Below are positions 9,449 to 21,768 of a stretch of DNA of 64,000 nucleotides, piece by piece. Positions within the stretch are counted from its first letter, which is position 1; each line of letters begins with the position of its first letter. The translations under genes and the position numbers were made by a program. The stretch comes from Heterohyrax brucei. Its lineage: Eukaryota; Chordata; Mammalia; Hyracoidea; Procaviidae. The notes beneath the pieces are model-generated. The model did no database searches. It was not told the origin of the DNA and saw only the letters and a program-made list of their open reading frames with translations. The stretch spans positions 6,191,501 through 6,255,500 of the forward strand of contig CM053143.1 in assembly GCA_028571685.1 (NCBI GenBank), in the 5' to 3' direction.

Positions 9449-12400
9449 TTGCTTTGGGTCATTTCTTCCTTCCTGATATGTGCATTTATAGAGATAAATT
9501 GACGTCTGAACACTGCTTTGGCTATACCCCCTAGGTTTGGGTTGGATGTATTTTCATTCTCATTTGATTCCATAAATTTCTTTATTTCATCCTTGATTTC
9601 TTCTAAAACCCATAGATTTTTGAGCCAATTGCTGTTCAGTTTCTGTGGATTCGAATTTCTACCTATGTTTTTTCTGCTATTGATTTTGACTTTTATGGCT
9701 TTATGATCTGAGAAGATGCTTTGCAGTAATTCAGTGGTTTAGATTTTGTTGAGACTGGCTTTATGTCCTAACACACGGTCTATTCTGGAAAATGTTCCAT
9801 GTGCATTGGAGAAGAAAGTGTACTTATCTGTTGAAGGATAAAAGGTTCTGTATATGTTGATGAGGTCTAGTGGGTTAATTGCGGCAATACGATCTTGTGT
9901 CTTTAGTGAGCTTTTTTTCTCGATGATCTGTCAATTACTGAAAGTGGAGTGCTGAAGTCTCCAGCTATTATTGTGGAGTAATCGATCTCATTTTTCAATG
10001 TAGCCAGTGTTGGTTTGATATATTTAGATGGTCTGGTGTTGGGTGCATATTTAATACTGTTAAATCCTGCTTGTGTATTGAACCTTTCAGCAATAAATAG
10101 TGATCTTCCTTGTCCACGATGGTAGATTTTACTTAAAAATCTATTTTATCTAAAATTAGAACTGCCACAACTTCTCTTCTTTGTATATTGTTAGCTTGGT
10201 GTGTATTATTCCATCCTTTAATTTTCAGTTTTTTCAAATCTTTAAGTCTAAGGTGTGTTTCTTATAAGCGTCGTATAGACAGGTCGTGTCTTTTGATCCA
10301 GGATATCACTCTTTGTCTCTTGATCAGAGCTTTCAGATTCTTTACATTCAGTGTAACTATTGATAGGTATGTGCTTAGTATTGTCATTTTGATGTATTTA
10401 TTTTTGTGTTGGTGTTTTCTAGGTTGTTCTTAATATTCTGTTCTAGGACATTCGTCTTTATGGGTTAACTTTTCATCTTTTTCAGTGTTGGTTCTGTGGT
10501 TGTTGAGATTCCTGTATTATGTTTCTTGTTTTGATATGTTTCACTGATATTGTGCTTTGCAGCTACCCCAGTCATCCCACTTACTATTCTAAGTTTAAAC
10601 CCAATTTTAACTTTCGCATATCTCTTTTTAGTGTGATGGTGTCATAGTTTTCATGATATGATCACTGGTTCCCTTCTTTTAGATTGTGGCTTTGACTGAA
10701 TTTTGTGACTTCCCTAACTGACTAGCTTTCTGGGTGCTGTGTCCTGCATTGCCTCCTTAAATACACAGTTAATGGTTTTGTTTTTCTAAGCAAAGAGCTT
10801 CTTTCAGTATTTCTCATGGTTTTTACAAAGTCTAAGCTGCTGTTCATCTGCAAATGTCTTAATTTCATCTTCATATTTGAGAGACAGTTTTGGAAGATAT
10901 ATAATTCTTGGTTGAAAGTTTATCTCCTTCAAGGCTTTGAATGTGTCATCCCACTGCCTCCTTGCCAACATCATTTCTGCCAAGAAGTCAGATGAAAGCC
11001 TACAGGGTTTCCCGTCTGAATATTAGCTTTGCTTTGAGCCTTGCTGCCTTTGAGAGAATCTGTTTATATTTCCTTTTATTAAGCTTGATTATAATATGCT
11101 TTGGTGTCTGTCTTTTGAGATCTGTTTTTGTGGCGTTCGATACATGTCTTGGATAACTATGTTTTCTTCTTTCATAATATCAGGAAAGTTTTGTGTTAGC
11201 AACTCAATGACAATACTGTGTGTTTTGAGCTATCCCTCCCTATTCAGGGACTTCTGTTATTTGTATGTTATTCCTCTTAATAGAGTCCCACATATTTCTT
11301 AGTGCTTCTTTATTTTTCTTCTTCTTTTTCTCTGATTTCTCCTCATAAAGGCTCTGTCAGTTGCTGTATCTTCAAGGTCACTAATTCTGCCTTCCATCTC
11401 TTCAGTTCTGCTCCTTTGCCTGTGGATTGAATTGTCTAATTCTCTAGTTTTGTTATTGATCTGTTCAATTTCAGATGGTTGATAATTCTGTCAGTTCAAG
11501 TAGCTTGCTTAATTTTTCATTTTGCTCTGCAACATTTTGTTTAATCTCTAGGAGGGTTATATATATAGTTCTTTTGTACTCAATCACCAGTAGTTTCAGA
11601 AAGCCTTCTTCATTTGGGAAGTGACTGTTTATTTTGAGAATTTTGTAGGACCATGGTGGGCTGTTTCTTTAAACGGCTAGAGATGGTTTGTTGCCTTTGG
11701 GCTGTCTAGAAGCTGTGTATTTCCTCTGGCGTTGTCTAAACAGGACCTGAGGCATAGTTCTGAGAATCAAGTTGGCTACCAGCCACCAACATGTACTCTA
11801 GTGACTGGCCCCAGTGATCTCTCGGGTGGCAGGCTCCGCCTCCTTTCTGGCACAGATGGTGCCCTACTTCTGGAGTCACTAGAGGTCATCAGCCAACCCT
11901 GTGGTGTAAGTCAGTAAAGGCTGAAAGAGATGCTACCAGGCCGCTCAGCAAGTTATTTCTCCAGAGAGTCTCATTTTATAAATTTAGGAACTATGCATCA
12001 GCTCCCCAGATCAATCAGGCCATCAGATGTGGCAGGCCCCACATTCTGGCTGACAACAGAATTACCTCTTCAGGCATCCCTAGATGCTGTGACATAGTGC
12101 AAAATGTGGAGCGGTTATGGCCTTCCTGCTATCCTCAGTCAGGCCCTACCCATGAGGTAACGCTGTGCTAAATACAGCCTTTCTGCTGCAAAAGCTGTTT
12201 CCAGAATGACACTGCTTATCAGCTTAGCAATTAGCCCTTGTTGAGGCCTCCAGTTGGGTGACTCTGCTTCCCAGTTGACCAACATGGTGTCACAGCTGAG
12301 CTGCCCTTCCTGCCATGAAACCACAGAATCCATGACATGGCTCAGAAAAGGCGGGAGAGGTAGTGGTATCCTCAGTCAGGAGCCAGGCTCTCAAAATGTG

Positions 12401-12760
12401 ACTATTCCACACCCTGTCTCTCTGCTGTGCTATATGCTGTTTACTTTAGCATTATGGTTCAGTGTATTTGCCAGCTCATGCCATCTCCTGCCTCTCACAT
12501 AAGAAATAAAAAGGAAAGAAAAAAGGGTCAGTACTTGCGGTCAGCTCAAGCTGTGAGTCAGCAGGAGTGGAGCTCAGTGCACTCTGCATCATCAGAGAGG
12601 TACTTTCCGTTTAGTGGTGTGTGGTCCAATCTGACAACCCCATGTCCTATGCTGGGGCTCCTGGATGTCTTCTGTTCCATTCATTTATCAATTCAGTACT
12701 TAGTTTTCACAGGGAATTGAGGAGATGTGTGTCTAGTCTGGCATCTTGGCTCTGCCTCCT
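9449..12760 (-). mobile_element. L1 element 1, 5' part (ORF2 endonuclease, ORF1, 5'UTR)
   Basis: The sequence is collinear with L1 element 2 from about 25630 to 28883: APE-type endonuclease region first, then the ORF1 region near 10900-11660, then a GC-richer 5'UTR that ends 'catcttggctctgcctcct' at about 12760, the canonical L1 5' end read backwards. Compared with element 2, about 1.24 kb of ORF2 (equivalent to 24390-25625) is missing at the junction with the MaLR. All frames are broken. Confidence 0.85.
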
Positions 12761-13557
12761 CGAACTTTTTTTGCAGGCATGTTGGTATTAGATCCCTGAC
12801 TGTGGATGAAAAGAAATAGAAAAATTAGATAGCTTGGCATATAAATCCAGACTATGTTGCTAGCGAAAGAAATTAAAATTTAAGGTGTTTGAAGTTATGA
12901 TGATGAGGACCTTTCTTTTTTTGTTTTTGGCCTGTTTAGAAAGGCTCATTGGAATTTGTTTAATAGGTTTAGTTTATCATGGTGCCTTTGAGGACCCTTC
13001 ATGGTCCTAATGACGTTTTGTGATGTATCACTGAGAATTTGATTTACCTGTTTAATTAAAATGCTTGGTTTATTAAAAATAAAATTTTCCTGTAAGATAG
13101 TAATTATAGTGCAGCTAGTTGTCATTTTAAATGTTCCCATTTTGCTAAACTTAAATTTACTGTATTGCTCAAGTGTTTAAATAAGCAAAATCTTGACAAG
13201 AAGTAATGTCAGTATTACAGTAAACAAAGATCATTATTACATTTTGGATATAGTACTCTCAGTGTGAAACATATAAAGAGTGTTCAGGTTCAGAATCACC
13301 CTCCCTTACTACTCCTCTAAAAAGGTTTTTTAAGTGAAGGTAGGAAAAAAGGAGAATGCTGTGTATAGCTTTGACTGCTGGGAACTTTTAACAAATTTGA
13401 TCTTGGAATTTTCTCTTTGATACTGTGTTTCTGTCATACTTATTGATTGAAGTAGACTTCATTACCCTTCACATACTTGTTCACTCATTTGTGATTCATT
13501 CAGCAACATATCTTCAGCATTTTATGCACCAGACATTTTTCTAAGATATGGGGATAG
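12761..13557. other. Intronic stretch with an old repeat-like end
   Basis: AT-rich intron. The last ~70 bp ('gattcattcagcaacatatc' onward) and the sequence after the SINE at 13717-14080 look like one old interspersed repeat split by that SINE. I cannot name its family with certainty. Confidence 0.35.
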
Positions 13558-13716
13558 ATAAAAACCCTGGTGGTACAGTGGTTAAGTGCTACAGCTGCTA
13601 ATCAAGAGGTTGGGGACTGAGATCCACCGGACACTTCCTGGAACTCAATGGGCAGTTCTACTTTGTCCTGTAAAGTCTCTGTGAGTCAGAATTGACTTGA
13701 CAGCAACAGATTTTTG
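13558..13716 (+). repeat. AfroSINE (short form)
   Basis: It reads 'accctggtggtacagtggtt', 'gctgctaatcaagaggttgg', 'gggcagttctactttgtcct', 'gtgagtcagaattgacttga' and then a T/GT-rich end, the full SINE order. Confidence 0.9.
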
Positions 13717-14257
13717 TTTGTTTGTTTTTTAAAAATGGGGAACAGATCGGTTATAAAAGCAGACATGATCCTTTATCTCAGAGAGTTTATTTCAGTAAGG
13801 AAAGATGGATAATAATAAAATGTAGGCTAGCACCTGTCACTGAGGAAGGTATGGGGAGTCTCAGAAGACCTCCCTGGAAAGAGGAAGTTTCAGCTGAGAC
13901 TTGAGTACTGGTAGAAACTGGCCTCATGAAGATGAAAGCAAGGAGCCTTTAACGCATGGGAACAGCTCATACAGAGACCTTGGGTGGCACAGGCTTTGCA
14001 GTTTGAGGTATAAGGAATAGAGAAGACTGGAATGTAGTGAGTAGAGGACAGAGTGTGGCAAGGTAAAGCTAGAGTGGATATACTAGTGCCTAAGCACATT
14101 AATGTAATTTTTATTTTGATGGGAGTGTTTCCAGATACATACAGACCAGTGTCTATCCAGGGCAGCAGAGAAGGAAGTGCAGGAGTTACCTGCTGTATTC
14201 TTGCAACTGAGATCGGTTTGACAGGGCCTAAACCTGCTGTCGTGGATGTGAGTTTGG

Positions 14258-14367
14258 GTGTTCCCTGAGTATTTACTGTAGCAGTGCTCCCACACAGTCC
14301 TGAGGGTGCTGGGTATTCCCCGAGTATTTGCTGTAGCAGTGCTCCCACACAGTCCTGAGGGTGCTGC
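14258..14367 (+). repeat. Two-copy tandem duplication, 55-bp unit
   Basis: 'gagtatttactgtagcagtg' at 14267 recurs as 'gagtatttgctgtagcagtg' at 14322, followed in both by 'ctcccacacagtcctgaggg'. Only about three differences separate the copies, so it is recent or conserved by conversion. Confidence 0.85.
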
Positions 14368-16140
14368 TTGCTTGATATTCTCATCACCTTGCTGGCAGCA
14401 TAAATAAGTCAGCTTCAAAATTTGTGTATATTTAAAAGAAAAGTTTCATGACTTAATTTTAACACTGAAATTTACTCTGTTTTCTAATTTTTTTAGAATA
14501 CTGAGTTTGACCTACATCTATTTGATGGCAGTGGTTTTGGTTTTGGGTTTATTGAATTGCAGATTGTATGAGAAGTACTGAGGTGGTATTATCTGACAGG
14601 TTAAGTAAACTGCCCAGTTGTCACAGCTAGTAAGTGACGTAAGTAGGATTTGAACTAGAAACTTGTACTCTTATTCAGTTCATTAAATTGAATTATACAA
14701 CAGTGTAGACAGTTTGCAGAACAGATTGGAAATCTGCCTGAACTCTGTCTTGCTGCAGTCACAGAAAAAGAAAATGTTTTTACTGCCCAAACTGTGTCTT
14801 CCATCTGCCAGGAAGAAATTGATTTGCTGAGCATAAGAGAGAGAAGGAACCCTGAAGATCTGGGAGTAGGGGTCGATAGTCTTGAATCCTGTTGGGACCT
14901 TTGGGAATTTGATCATGGCAGGGACGGGGGCAGAAGTGTATATTTGTTTGTTTTTTAAATTAAGAAATGTTCTGTGACTTTGAGGAAAAGCTTTCTTCTA
15001 CCTCCTTATAGAACTCTCTGTAAAATATACCCTGCTCACTGGTACTTGAAATGTGTCATTTGTTTTTTGGAAATTGAAGTACATTTCGAGGCTGGAAATA
15101 GGCCAGAACATAGGAAGCCTGCTGGGATCAGCCATATCTTCTCGATAAAGTTTGCTTGGAAAGTGTCACATATTCAGTAAGCATTTATTGCCTGTTATAT
15201 TTGGGGAACTGTCCTTGGTACAAGGGATGTAAGATAAAGGCTTACCAAACCCAATTTTCTGTGAATATTTATTAGATAAGAAGAAAACCATCTCCTAGGC
15301 CTCAGCTGTGGAAGAACCTTGAGTCATTATGTATCTCAGTCTTGTAGTCTATAAAGTTCATTGAAACGCTTATCGATTAGCAGTGCTGGTCTTGTCAATA
15401 CTATATCCTGGTTGCGTAACATGTTATAGATAGTTTAGTATTTGCTTATTGGTTGTTGACTTGTAATTCCTTTAGTATTTAGAGCCCGGGCAAGTCAGTC
15501 AGGTTATTTGCATCTTCTCTAAAGCTTGGTAAATAAAAAGCTAGTAGTTCATCTAGAGAATTAGATTTATCCAGTGATATTCACAAACATAATATATTGT
15601 TCACTGGAATTTTTTTTTCTGGCCCTGTGATTTACTTCTGAAATCATTGCCCAGAGAGAAAAACAACCAGTTATTCCCATTCCCTTTCCCACTGGGCTGA
15701 GAGACATTTCAGTTTGAATTTCTAAGGCATAGGAAGCGAAGCAGAACAAGCCTGGCCTCTTCTCCCCTTCTTCCAGACCGATAGATGTCCTTCTTGCACC
15801 TACAACTAGAGTAAAACCGTTTGCCTTAGAAGAGTCTGAGCTGACACTGTCAGCCCAAGTGTGCGGAAAATAGGTGAAATAAGATAGACTTCAACCCCTG
15901 GAGAACATCTGGTTATTATGTGGTAGGAGGAGGCATAGGTAGAGAGGCTCAGTGGCAAATACGTAATCCAAGCAGAAAATGTATTTAAGACTAGAGTTTG
16001 CTGTTTCACAGCCTATGAGAGACAGTCAAATATACAGAGAGATGGGAGTTAGGAAAGAAGATCACGTATGGAGCAAGCACTGACTAGATTCTCTGACTCG
16101 GCGGCACTCAGCCTGCGCTTACTAGGTTTCACCTCAGAAT
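14368..16140. other. Intronic stretch with a probable MIR (minus) at 14585-14680
   Basis: 'ggttaagtaaactgcccagt' and 'cacagctagtaagtgacgta', then 'ggatttgaactagaaac', match the reverse strand of the MIR core. The remainder of the stretch shows no gene or nameable repeat. Confidence 0.5.
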
Positions 16141-18724
16141 GTTGTTGGTGCTGTCAGGTTGGTCCCAGCTCACAGCGACCCTGCGCACAACAGAAGGAAG
16201 CGCTGCCGGGTCCCGCGTCCTCCTTGCCATTGTTGCTGTATTTGGTTGCGCCCATGGTTGGAACCACTGTGTGAGTCCATCCTGTTGAGGGTCTTCATCT
16301 TTTTTACTGACCCTTTACCAGGTGTGACAGCCTTGCCCCCGGGTCCGGTCACTCCTGATACTATGTCCAGAGTACGTGAGACAGAGTCTCGACATCCGCA
16401 TTGCTAAGGGTCATCCTGGCTGTACTTCTTTCAAGATAGATTTATCTGTTCTTCTAAGAATCCGTAGTATGTTCAGTATTCTTCACCAGCAGCATAATTC
16501 AAAGGCATTAATTGTTCTTTGCTGTTCTTTATTCGTTTTCCAGCTTTTACGTGCATATGAGGTGATTGAAAATACCATGCTTTGAATTAGGTGCATTAGT
16601 CCCTAGAGTGACATCTTTGCTTTATGACACCGAAGATATCTTTTGGAGCACATTTCCCCAGTGCAATATGTTATTTGATTTCTGATTGCTGTTTCTGTGG
16701 ATGTTGATTATGGATCAAAGTACAGTGAAGTCCTTAGCAACCTCAGTTATTTTCCCCATTTGGCATGATGTTGCTCATTAGTTCACTCTTGAGGATTTTT
16801 GTTTTCTTTTTGTTGAGGTGTAATCCGTCCTGAAGTCTGTATGTAGTTGTTGATCTTCATCAGGTGCTTCAAGTCCTCTTTGCTCAGAGGATGCAAAGTT
16901 GTATCATTTACATAACACAGGTTGTTAATGAGTCTTCTTCTGATCCTGATGTCGTTTAGTCCGGCTTCTCAGATGATTTGCCCAGCACACAAACTGAGTA
17001 AGTATGGTGAAAGGACACAACCCTGGTGCATACCTTTTCTGATTGTAAATCATACAGTATTTCTTTCTTTTGTGGGAACAACTGCCTCTTGGTCTATGCA
17101 CAGTGAAGTGTTTTGGAATTCTCATTTTTTGTGATGTTGTCCATAATTTGTTATGATCCACACAGTCATATGCCTTTGTGTAGTCAGTAGAGCACAGATA
17201 AACATCTTTCTAATGTTCTCTGCTTTCAGCCAAGATCTGTGGGACATCATCTGTGATATTCCTCATTTCAGGTCCTTTTCTGAAAAGGGCTTGAATTTAT
17301 TGCAGCTCCCTGTTGATATATTTCTGCAAGCATTTTTGAATTATCTTCAGCAAAATTTTAATAATTTTAATTGCATGTGATATTAGTGATTTGTTCAGTG
17401 ATTTCCATATTTCACTGGATCACCTTTTTTTGGAATGGACCCATACATGGGTCTCTTCCAGTTAGTTTGCCAGATAGCTGTCTTTGCAGTTTTTTCGTAA
17501 TAGGTGAGTAAGTGCTTCTGGCATTGCTTCCATTTGTTGAAATATCTCAGTTAATGTGCCATCAGTTTCAGGAGCCTGGTTTTCCGCCAGTGCCTTCAGT
17601 GTAGTTTCGACTTCTTCCTCAATACCATCAGTTCTTCATCATCTGTTACTTTCTGGAAATGGTTGAATATTGAACAGTTGTTTTTGTTACAGTGACTTTG
17701 TATGTTTCTTCCATGTTCTTTTGATGCTTCCAGTAGTTTTCAGTTTTTGTTTGTTTGGGTTTTTTTTTGCCCGTGGAATCAATATTGCAACTTGAGGCTT
17801 GAATTTTTTCTTCAGTTCTTCCAGCTTGAGAAGTCCCAAGAGTGTTCTTCCCTTTTGGTTTTTCTATCTTCAGGTCTTTGTATGTTTCATTTTAATACTT
17901 TGTCTTCTTGAGCCTCCCTTCGAAATTTTCTGTTCTGCTCTTTTACATCATCATTTCTTCCTTTTGCTTTAGCTGCTGAGTGTTCAAGAGTAAGTTTCAG
18001 ACCCTGTTTTCTGTGGTTTTTCTTTCCTGCCTTTTTAATAATCTTCTACTTTCTTTGTGAATTACGTTCTTGATATATTCTCACAACTTATCTCTTCCTC
18101 TTCAGTTATTAGTGTTCAGGGCATCACATCTGTTCTTGAGATGGTCTAAATTCAGGTAGGATGTACTCCTGATCCTTTTGGCTCTTGTGGATTTTTTATT
18201 TTCTTCAGCTTCAGCTTGAACTGGGGTGTGAGCAACTGATGGTTTGCTTGCAGTTGACCTCTGGCCTTGTTCTGTAGTCAGTTTGATCTTGTGTGTTCCA
18301 TCTGGGAAGGTCCTTGTGTATGGATGTCATTTGTGTTGTTGGCAGGGGGTTATTTCCGGTGAATAGGTTGTTTGTCTTGCAAAATTTTATTATTTGCTCT
18401 CCCTTATCATTTCTGTCACCAAGACCATATTTTGCAACTAATAATCCTTCTTTGTTTCCAACTTTTGTATTCCAGTCACCGGTAATTATCAGTGCGTCTA
18501 GATTGCATGTTTAATCAGTTTCAGACTATAGATGTTGGTAAAATTTTTCAGTTTCTTCACGTTTGGCCTTAGTGGTTGATGTAGATTTGGATAGCAGTCA
18601 AACTAACTAGTCCTTCTTGTAAACCTATGGATATTATCCTGTCTTTGATAGCAGTGTACTTTAGAGTAGATCTTTGTGAAGAAATGAGTTTGATGCTCTT
18701 CTACCCCTTGTCTATCATACATTG
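16141..18724 (-). mobile_element. RTE-type LINE, antisense, 3' end to endonuclease region
   Basis: It opens with the RTE tail in reverse ('gttgttggtgctgtcaggtt', 'agctcacagcgaccctgcgc') and continues through reverse transcriptase ('gtgcttcaagtcctctttgc', 'agtcatatgcctttgtgtag') to endonuclease sequence near 18400-18720 ('aacttttgtattccagtcac', where + strand copies read 'gattggaatgcaaaagttgg'). It has many stops and indels. The 5' end is missing in this orientation. Confidence 0.88.
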
Positions 18725-18905
18725 GTGGTACTGAAAGCTATGCCATCAGTATTTTAAATACCAAGAAGGTCACCCATGACGGGGAAGTTTCCATAGAGCT
18801 TCCAAATAGAGATACGTTAGGAAGAAGGACCTGAAGGTCTACTTCCAGAAAAATTAGCCAGTGAAAACCTTACAGAATGAACCAGGATATAGAATGAACC
18901 AGGAG
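18725..18905 (+). mobile_element. RTE 5' piece in inverted orientation
   Basis: 'gccatcagtattttaaatac', 'ggaagaaggacctgaaggtc' and 'aaaattagccagtgaaaacc' match, in sense, the 5' region of the RTE at 48935 ('gcaccagtatttcaaatact', 'gaagaaggaccttgtgatct', 'aattgaccagtgaaaatag'). It is joined head-on to the antisense RTE body, as in a 5' inversion. Confidence 0.75.
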
Positions 18906-18924
18906 AGGAAATATGTGTATGATG

Positions 18925-19112
18925 CAAATGGTTTAGTGATTGTATACTAACCAAAAGGTTTGTGGTTCAAATACATTCATAGGCACCTTGGAAGAAAGGC
19001 TTGGTGGTGTACTTTTAAAAGATCATAACTATTGAAAACCCAATGTAGACGGTTTTATTCTGATACACATGAGGTTGCCATGAGCCAGAAGTGACTCAAC
19101 AGCAGCAGGTCT
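18925..19112 (+). repeat. AfroSINE (long form), worn
   Basis: 'tactaaccaaaaggtttgtg', 'ggcaccttggaagaaaggct', 'catgagccagaagtgactca' and 'acagcagcaggtc' appear in SINE order, with many substitutions. Confidence 0.7.
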
Positions 19113-19438
19113 AAGCAGAGTGTAGGTCAGGAGTTACCAGGTAGCAATGTAAATGACAGTGGTATGTGAGCTGTCAAAAATCTGCAGTCTACACTGTGTA
19201 TGATCATAGGTGGGGCCTGTAGTTCGTGTATTTGTTGTCTATGATCCTTATGTTAATGTATGTCTTCTTGAAAGGATGCTTTTTGTTTTGTTCTATTGAC
19301 ATCTTAGTGAGAGAGAAATTATAGTCTTCCCTCTGCTGGATGTGACTGCTAGAAGTTGAAATTTTATCTTAATTAGAATATGTTTAAGTAGCTACATAAT
19401 ACTTGGGAATTTTGACTTTCAAATTTTCTTTCTCACAG

Positions 19439-19568
19439 CCTCACTAAGCAGCCTTTTGATTACACCTTTCCCATCTCCAAGCTCTTCAACATCTTCTTCC
19501 AGCAGTTACCAGCGCCGCTGGCTTCGAAGTCAGACAACAAGTTTGGAGAATGGCATCATCCCAAGGAG
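19439..19568 (+). CDS. FNIP2: FNIP2 coding exon (Ser-rich linker, '[16 protein letters not shown]')
   Basis: This is a 130-bp internal exon. The acceptor has a pyrimidine tract ('ttttctttctcacag', ending 19438) and the donor is a consensus 'gtgagt' from 19569. Two bases complete the Ala codon from the previous exon. Then come 42 codons reading [16 protein letters not shown], a run of serines, then [16 protein letters not shown] and IIPR, and two bases ('ag') that pair with the next exon's 'g' to give Arg. The serine-rich stretch and the [14 protein letters not shown] motif are FNIP hallmarks. The human residue in ENGI-F-PRR is Ile here. The linker is likely flexible and phosphorylated, which is inference from composition. 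The nearest repeat is a worn SINE about 330 bp upstream. Confidence 0.95.
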
Positions 19569-21464
19569 GTGAGTTACACTTTCTTCTTGCTGAGAAAGGT
19601 AGTTATGTGGGCACCTTGGTGAAACTGGTAGAGTACTCAACTCCAGCCCTGCGCTTGTCAGTTAAAACATTCTGGTTTCAACTTAGCCTAAAAGTTTGTA
19701 AGTTAAAAGTTCTATGGAAAGTATAAATGAAAGCTAGAAAATACATCCTGGTTTGGCAAACATCTGGGTAGTCAAACTGTATGCACAAGATTTGGTGTTA
19801 ATTTTAAATGAGTCCTCTTTCTCTTAAACTGGCTCTGTTTCAAAAACAGCTCTTACAACTAAGAAGGTGAAATAAATCTCTTCCTTTGCTTATAATAATG
19901 GTATTGATGTAATGTTTGAAAATAAACTTACAAGTTTGTGACATACTTTCTTTGTAAATCTTAAATTCTTACGCTAACCAGATATAAATGTGATAATAGA
20001 GATAATATGAAGACATTTTCTCCCTTTTTTTGGAGCTAAAACTTAGTTATGTGCAAAATATATGCTCTTCACTTATTATAATGTAAGATTCATGGCTTTC
20101 AACCTTTTTTACCTAAGAACTGCAAAACGTAAAAGTTAGTTAAGGCAGGTAGTGACTATAAAAATTCACGTTTACCTTCATTGACTGACGGAATCAGCTA
20201 GTAATCACTGCGAGCAGGGAGGTATGAGATGTAAATAGTCCAGCTGTGCAACTTCACCTGAGTCCTTTATGGACTAGAAGGGGAGATGATATGCACATAA
20301 ATCATGGTCTCAGATAGAAAATGACAAATGCTGTGTGGAGGAGGAGGAGAGGACTTGAGAGTCGTCTGAGTAAGGAGCGAACATCTGCACTGTTGGTCGT
20401 GGGAAGCCCTGGGGGACTCTGTGGAAAAGGCAGTGCTGAAAGCAGAGTCTGTGAAACAAGGGGTCAGGCTGTGTGGTTAGCATACGTCAGCTACTGGCCT
20501 CTTTAGGTAGGTCGACAGAAGGAAAGTAATACAGTTTTGTCACTCACTGGAGCTGCATGTTGGTTGGTGGCCTTTGTGGGGAATGGTTAAACAGTTTAGA
20601 ACTTGGTATAGGGACCACTCTTAGCTCTGCCGTTCATTGACTGTATGGTAAAGGGAGTTACCTGGATTCTAAGTGTCATTTCCTCCTCTGCCTTGTGATA
20701 AATTGTACCCATGCCTGCCTCAGAGCATTGTTGGAGGGTTAAATTAGATAAAGCAAGTCAAGTGTTTGCCCATGAATACATAAATATTGGTGGGTAAAGC
20801 TTATTGACCTTAACATTACCGGTCCTGAGCCATCAGTGGGAGACCTCTCCACCATCATTACTATCATTTGCATGACTTTTGTGATTGGAAGACATGGGCC
20901 TTGGGATCCTTTCTTTTTACATGGCTTGTCTTGGCTAAAATGCTTTTCCAGAACTTTCCAGTTTAGGTCTAAAGTTGAGTGGTATTCCCTAACCCATTTC
21001 TCCAAAATCCTTGAACACCTTAATTTGAAATGTGGCATTGGAAATGAAATGCATCTCTAGTGAACTTATACCTAAAATAAGTTTCAGAAGTTCAGAGAGC
21101 ATGTGTATGCAGTTAGAACTGACTCAGTAATTTGTGAGGACAATACAAATGAAAACCCAGGCCGCTTTGGGCACATAGCAGGGGAAAAGTGCCGTTAAAG
21201 GTACTAAAATAAAACCTTTTTCTTTAAAAATATTTTACTTATAAAATATACTAGTAGTAATAAAAGCCACACTATTCATAAGGCTTTCACTGGCTAATTC
21301 TTTTCGCAAGTGAGGTCCTTCTTCCTACTCTGTCTGTGACTTGGAGCTCGGTTAAAACCTGTCTGCCATGGATGACCTTGTTGGTATCTGAATACCAGTG
21401 GCATAGTTAACAGCATCACAACAGCAAGCAGGCCCCCACAGCATGATAAACAGGCAGACAAGTG
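19569..21464. other. Intronic stretch with a probable MIR at 20617-20790
   Basis: 'gggagttacctggattctaa', 'catttcctcctctgccttgt' and 'ggagggttaaattagataaa' follow MIR order in sense. No gene or other nameable repeat is seen in the remainder. The open frames here show no protein similarity. Confidence 0.4.
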
Positions 21465-21754
21465 GGGTCTAATGACCACTAATGACCGAACACTGGACAA
21501 GTTGTGGGATGATATCAGAGACATCATCTGCGAGGAAAGCAAGAGGTCATTACAAAAACAGGAAAAAGGAAATAACGAACTGGATATCATAAAAACTCTG
21601 AAACTTGCTCTCAAAGGTTGAGTAGCTAAGGTAAAGGGAAGGAATGACAAAGTAAAGGAACTCAACAGAGATTTCAAAGGGTGGCTTGAAAAGACAAAGT
21701 ATTATAATGACATGTGCAAAGAGCTAGAAATAGAAAACCAAAAGGGAAAAACAT
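21465..21754 (+). mobile_element. RTE-type LINE, left part, split by L1 element 2
   Basis: 'ctaatgaccactaatgaccg', 'gcaagaggtcattacaaaaa' and 'attataatgacatgtgcaaa' are collinear with the RTE copies at 38440-38700 and 50060-50330. It continues to the right of the L1 at 28898. Confidence 0.85.
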
Positions 21755-21768
21755 ATTTTGCATTTCTT
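21755..21768 (+). repeat. Target-site duplication, left copy, of L1 element 2
   Basis: 'attttgcatttctt' here and 'attttgcgtttctt' at 28884-28897 flank the L1 exactly, with one mismatch in 14. Confidence 0.88.
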
